A stretch of 64,000 nucleotides of DNA from Sphingomonas sp. Leaf21 (GTDB lineage Bacteria > Pseudomonadota > Alphaproteobacteria > Sphingomonadales > Sphingomonadaceae): assembly GCF_916858675.1 (NCBI RefSeq), contig NZ_CAKASM010000003.1:199674-263673 (forward strand), written 5' to 3'. Each line of letters begins with the position of its first letter. The first letter of the stretch is position 1. Shown here piece by piece: positions 62,997-64,000 of the stretch. The notes beneath the pieces are model-generated. The model was not told where the DNA came from and searched no databases. It worked only from the letters and a program-made list of their open reading frames with translations. The position numbers were made by a program, and so were the translations under genes.

Positions 62997-64000
62997 ATGA
63001 CGTTCGCATTCCTTCCTCGCGCCTCGTTGGCGCTCGTCCTGGCGCTCGCGATTTCGCCGGTGCCTTTGTCCGCGCAGGAGGTGGTGCAGCCGCTTCCCGG
63101 AACCACCGACGCCGACCGTCTGGGCGACGTGATGCGTCGCGTGGCGCAGGATCCGCGCAACGTCGATGCGCTCGTCGAGGCGGGTGAGCTTTCGATCAAG
63201 CTGGACGATCTGTCGGGTGCCGCATCGCTGCTGGCGCGCGCCGAGAAGGTCGATCCGCGCGACCCGCGCGTCAAGGCGGGGATGGCGTCGATCCTGGTCC
63301 GTTCGGAGCGGCCCGGCGAGGCGCTGCGCTATTTCACCCAGGCGGAGGCGGCGGGCCTGCCGCCCGCGCGCTTCGCCGCCGATCGCGGTCTGGCCTATGA
63401 TCTGGTCGGCGATCAGGCGCGGGCGCAGCGTGACTATCGGCTGGCGCTCGCCAATGGCGCGGGTGACGAGGTCGTCCGGCGCTACGCCCTGTCGCTGGGG
63501 ATTTCCGGACAGCGGGAACAGGCGCTCGAACAACTCGATCCGCTGCTGCGCAAGACCGACCGTGCGGCGTGGCGCGCCCGCGCCTTCATCCTGGCGATGG
63601 GGGGCGACTTGCCCGAGGCGACGCGGATCGCGAGCACCATGATGCCGCCGCAACTGGCGCAGGGGCTCCAGCCCTTTTTCCAGAGGTTGCCCAGCCTGCC
63701 CGCCGTCGACCGCGCCTTCGCGGTGCATTTCGGCGAGACCCGTGCGACGCCCGAGCGGTTGGCCGATGCCCGGCTGGCGCCCGTCCTGCCGGTGCTGACG
63801 CCCGAACCGGTAGCCCTGGCGTCGGCGCGGACCGCGCAGCCGGTCGCGGTCGCCGCGCCGGTGGCCACGCGCGAGGAGCGGCGGCGTGGCGGACGGTCGT
63901 CGCGCACCAGTCGCGGCGTGGCGCTGGCGTCGACCGCGACCCAGCCGGTCACGCCCGCCGCGCAACCGACGCCGACGCCGGTGCCGCCGTCCCGGGCCGC
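62997..64000 (+). CDS. TPR-repeat exported protein, 3' truncated by the window
   Basis: The frame is open from ATG 62997 to the window end (334 codons, no stop). It encodes a signal peptide (residues 1-26, ending PVPLSA), several tetratricopeptide-like helical repeats (about 40-200, such as AGELSIKLDDLSGAASLLARAEKVDPRDPRV split into ELSIKLDDLSGAASLL and VDPRDPRV), and then a Pro/Ala/Arg-rich segment from about 270. A C-terminal SPOR or similar domain may lie beyond the window, but none is visible. ATG 62982 is an in-frame alternative start. The protein is probably periplasmic. Confidence 0.85.
   Translation, partial: MTFAFLPRASLALVLALAISPVPLSAQEVVQPLPGTTDADRLGDVMRRVAQDPRNVDALVEAGELSIKLDDLSGAASLLARAEKVDPRDPRVKAGMASILVRSERPGEALRYFTQAEAAGLPPARFAADRGLAYDLVGDQARAQRDYRLALANGAGDEVVRRYALSLGISGQREQALEQLDPLLRKTDRAAWRARAFILAMGGDLPEATRIASTMMPPQLAQGLQPFFQRLPSLPAVDRAFAVHFGETRATPERLADARLAPVLPVLTPEPVALASARTAQPVAVAAPVATREERRRGGRSSRTSRGVALASTATQPVTPAAQPTPTPVPPSRA

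Noticed and set aside
60744..63965. Minus-strand open frame of about 1,070 codons opposite ftsZ and the TPR gene
   Set aside because: It covers ftsZ, repeats and the TPR gene in antisense, has low-complexity Arg/Gly/His sequence and no recognisable domain.

Overview
The window is chromosomal DNA of a Sphingomonas-like alphaproteobacterium. Evidence: roughly two-thirds GC, an alkaline phosphatase with the residue spacing of Sphingomonas PhoK, a split cobalamin methionine synthase, NDUFA12 and DUF2155 genes side by side, a complete alphaproteobacterial division/cell-wall (dcw) cluster, and many sphingomonad-style short palindromic repeats. No prophage, IS element, plasmid gene or CRISPR array was seen.

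Layout. 61-6020: methionine operon of an ArsR-methyltransferase fusion regulator, metF, and metH as two genes, behind a promoter with a perfect 20-bp palindrome. 6196-8791: a degenerate GGDEF-EAL protein, then a two-gene unit of a YqcI/YcgG-family protein and a DUF1989 protein. 8821-12611: phoK-like phosphatase (minus) divergent from a DsbD-type thiol reductase. 12820-16030: circularly permuted ATP-grasp, alpha-E and transglutaminase operon. 16140-18295 (minus): Bpt leucyltransferase and threonine ammonia-lyase. 18380-18768: 178-bp tandem repeat array. 18979-21572: kup, a 2'-5' RNA ligase-family gene and a CAU tRNA. 22062-26894: membrane diguanylate cyclase, then fdhD, mobA and an FdhF/YdeP-type molybdoenzyme (minus). 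27016-32032: trxB, a universal stress protein, and PDH E2 and E3 with two small genes between them. 32152-42788: housekeeping and hypothetical genes, including a fatty acyl-AMP ligase, recX, a double cold-shock protein, NDUFA12, DUF2155, aat with an orphan ParA, and cysK. 42974-62321: the dcw cluster from mraZ to ftsZ. 62997-64000: the start of a TPR protein that runs off the window.

Genes that work together. The regulator plus metF and metH form a feedback-controlled methionine cycle. fdhD and mobA supply sulfur delivery and molybdenum-cofactor maturation for the adjacent molybdoenzyme. The dcw genes are almost all joined by 1- or 4-nt stop/start overlaps, so they are probably translated as one coupled series that builds lipid II and the divisome.

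Most notable observations: (1) a 132-bp palindromic repeat inserted in frame inside the essential gene murD, with relatives between the two metH genes and between murB and ddl; (2) a 47-codon gene tied to murE and murF by ATGA overlaps at both ends; (3) five GANTC (CcrM-type) sites in 76 bp, plus repeated GGGGA boxes, upstream of mraZ; (4) an apparently leaderless promoter with an embedded operator at the methionine operon; (5) the YcgG/DUF1989 pair, which may act on a guanidine-like or other nitrogen-rich substrate.
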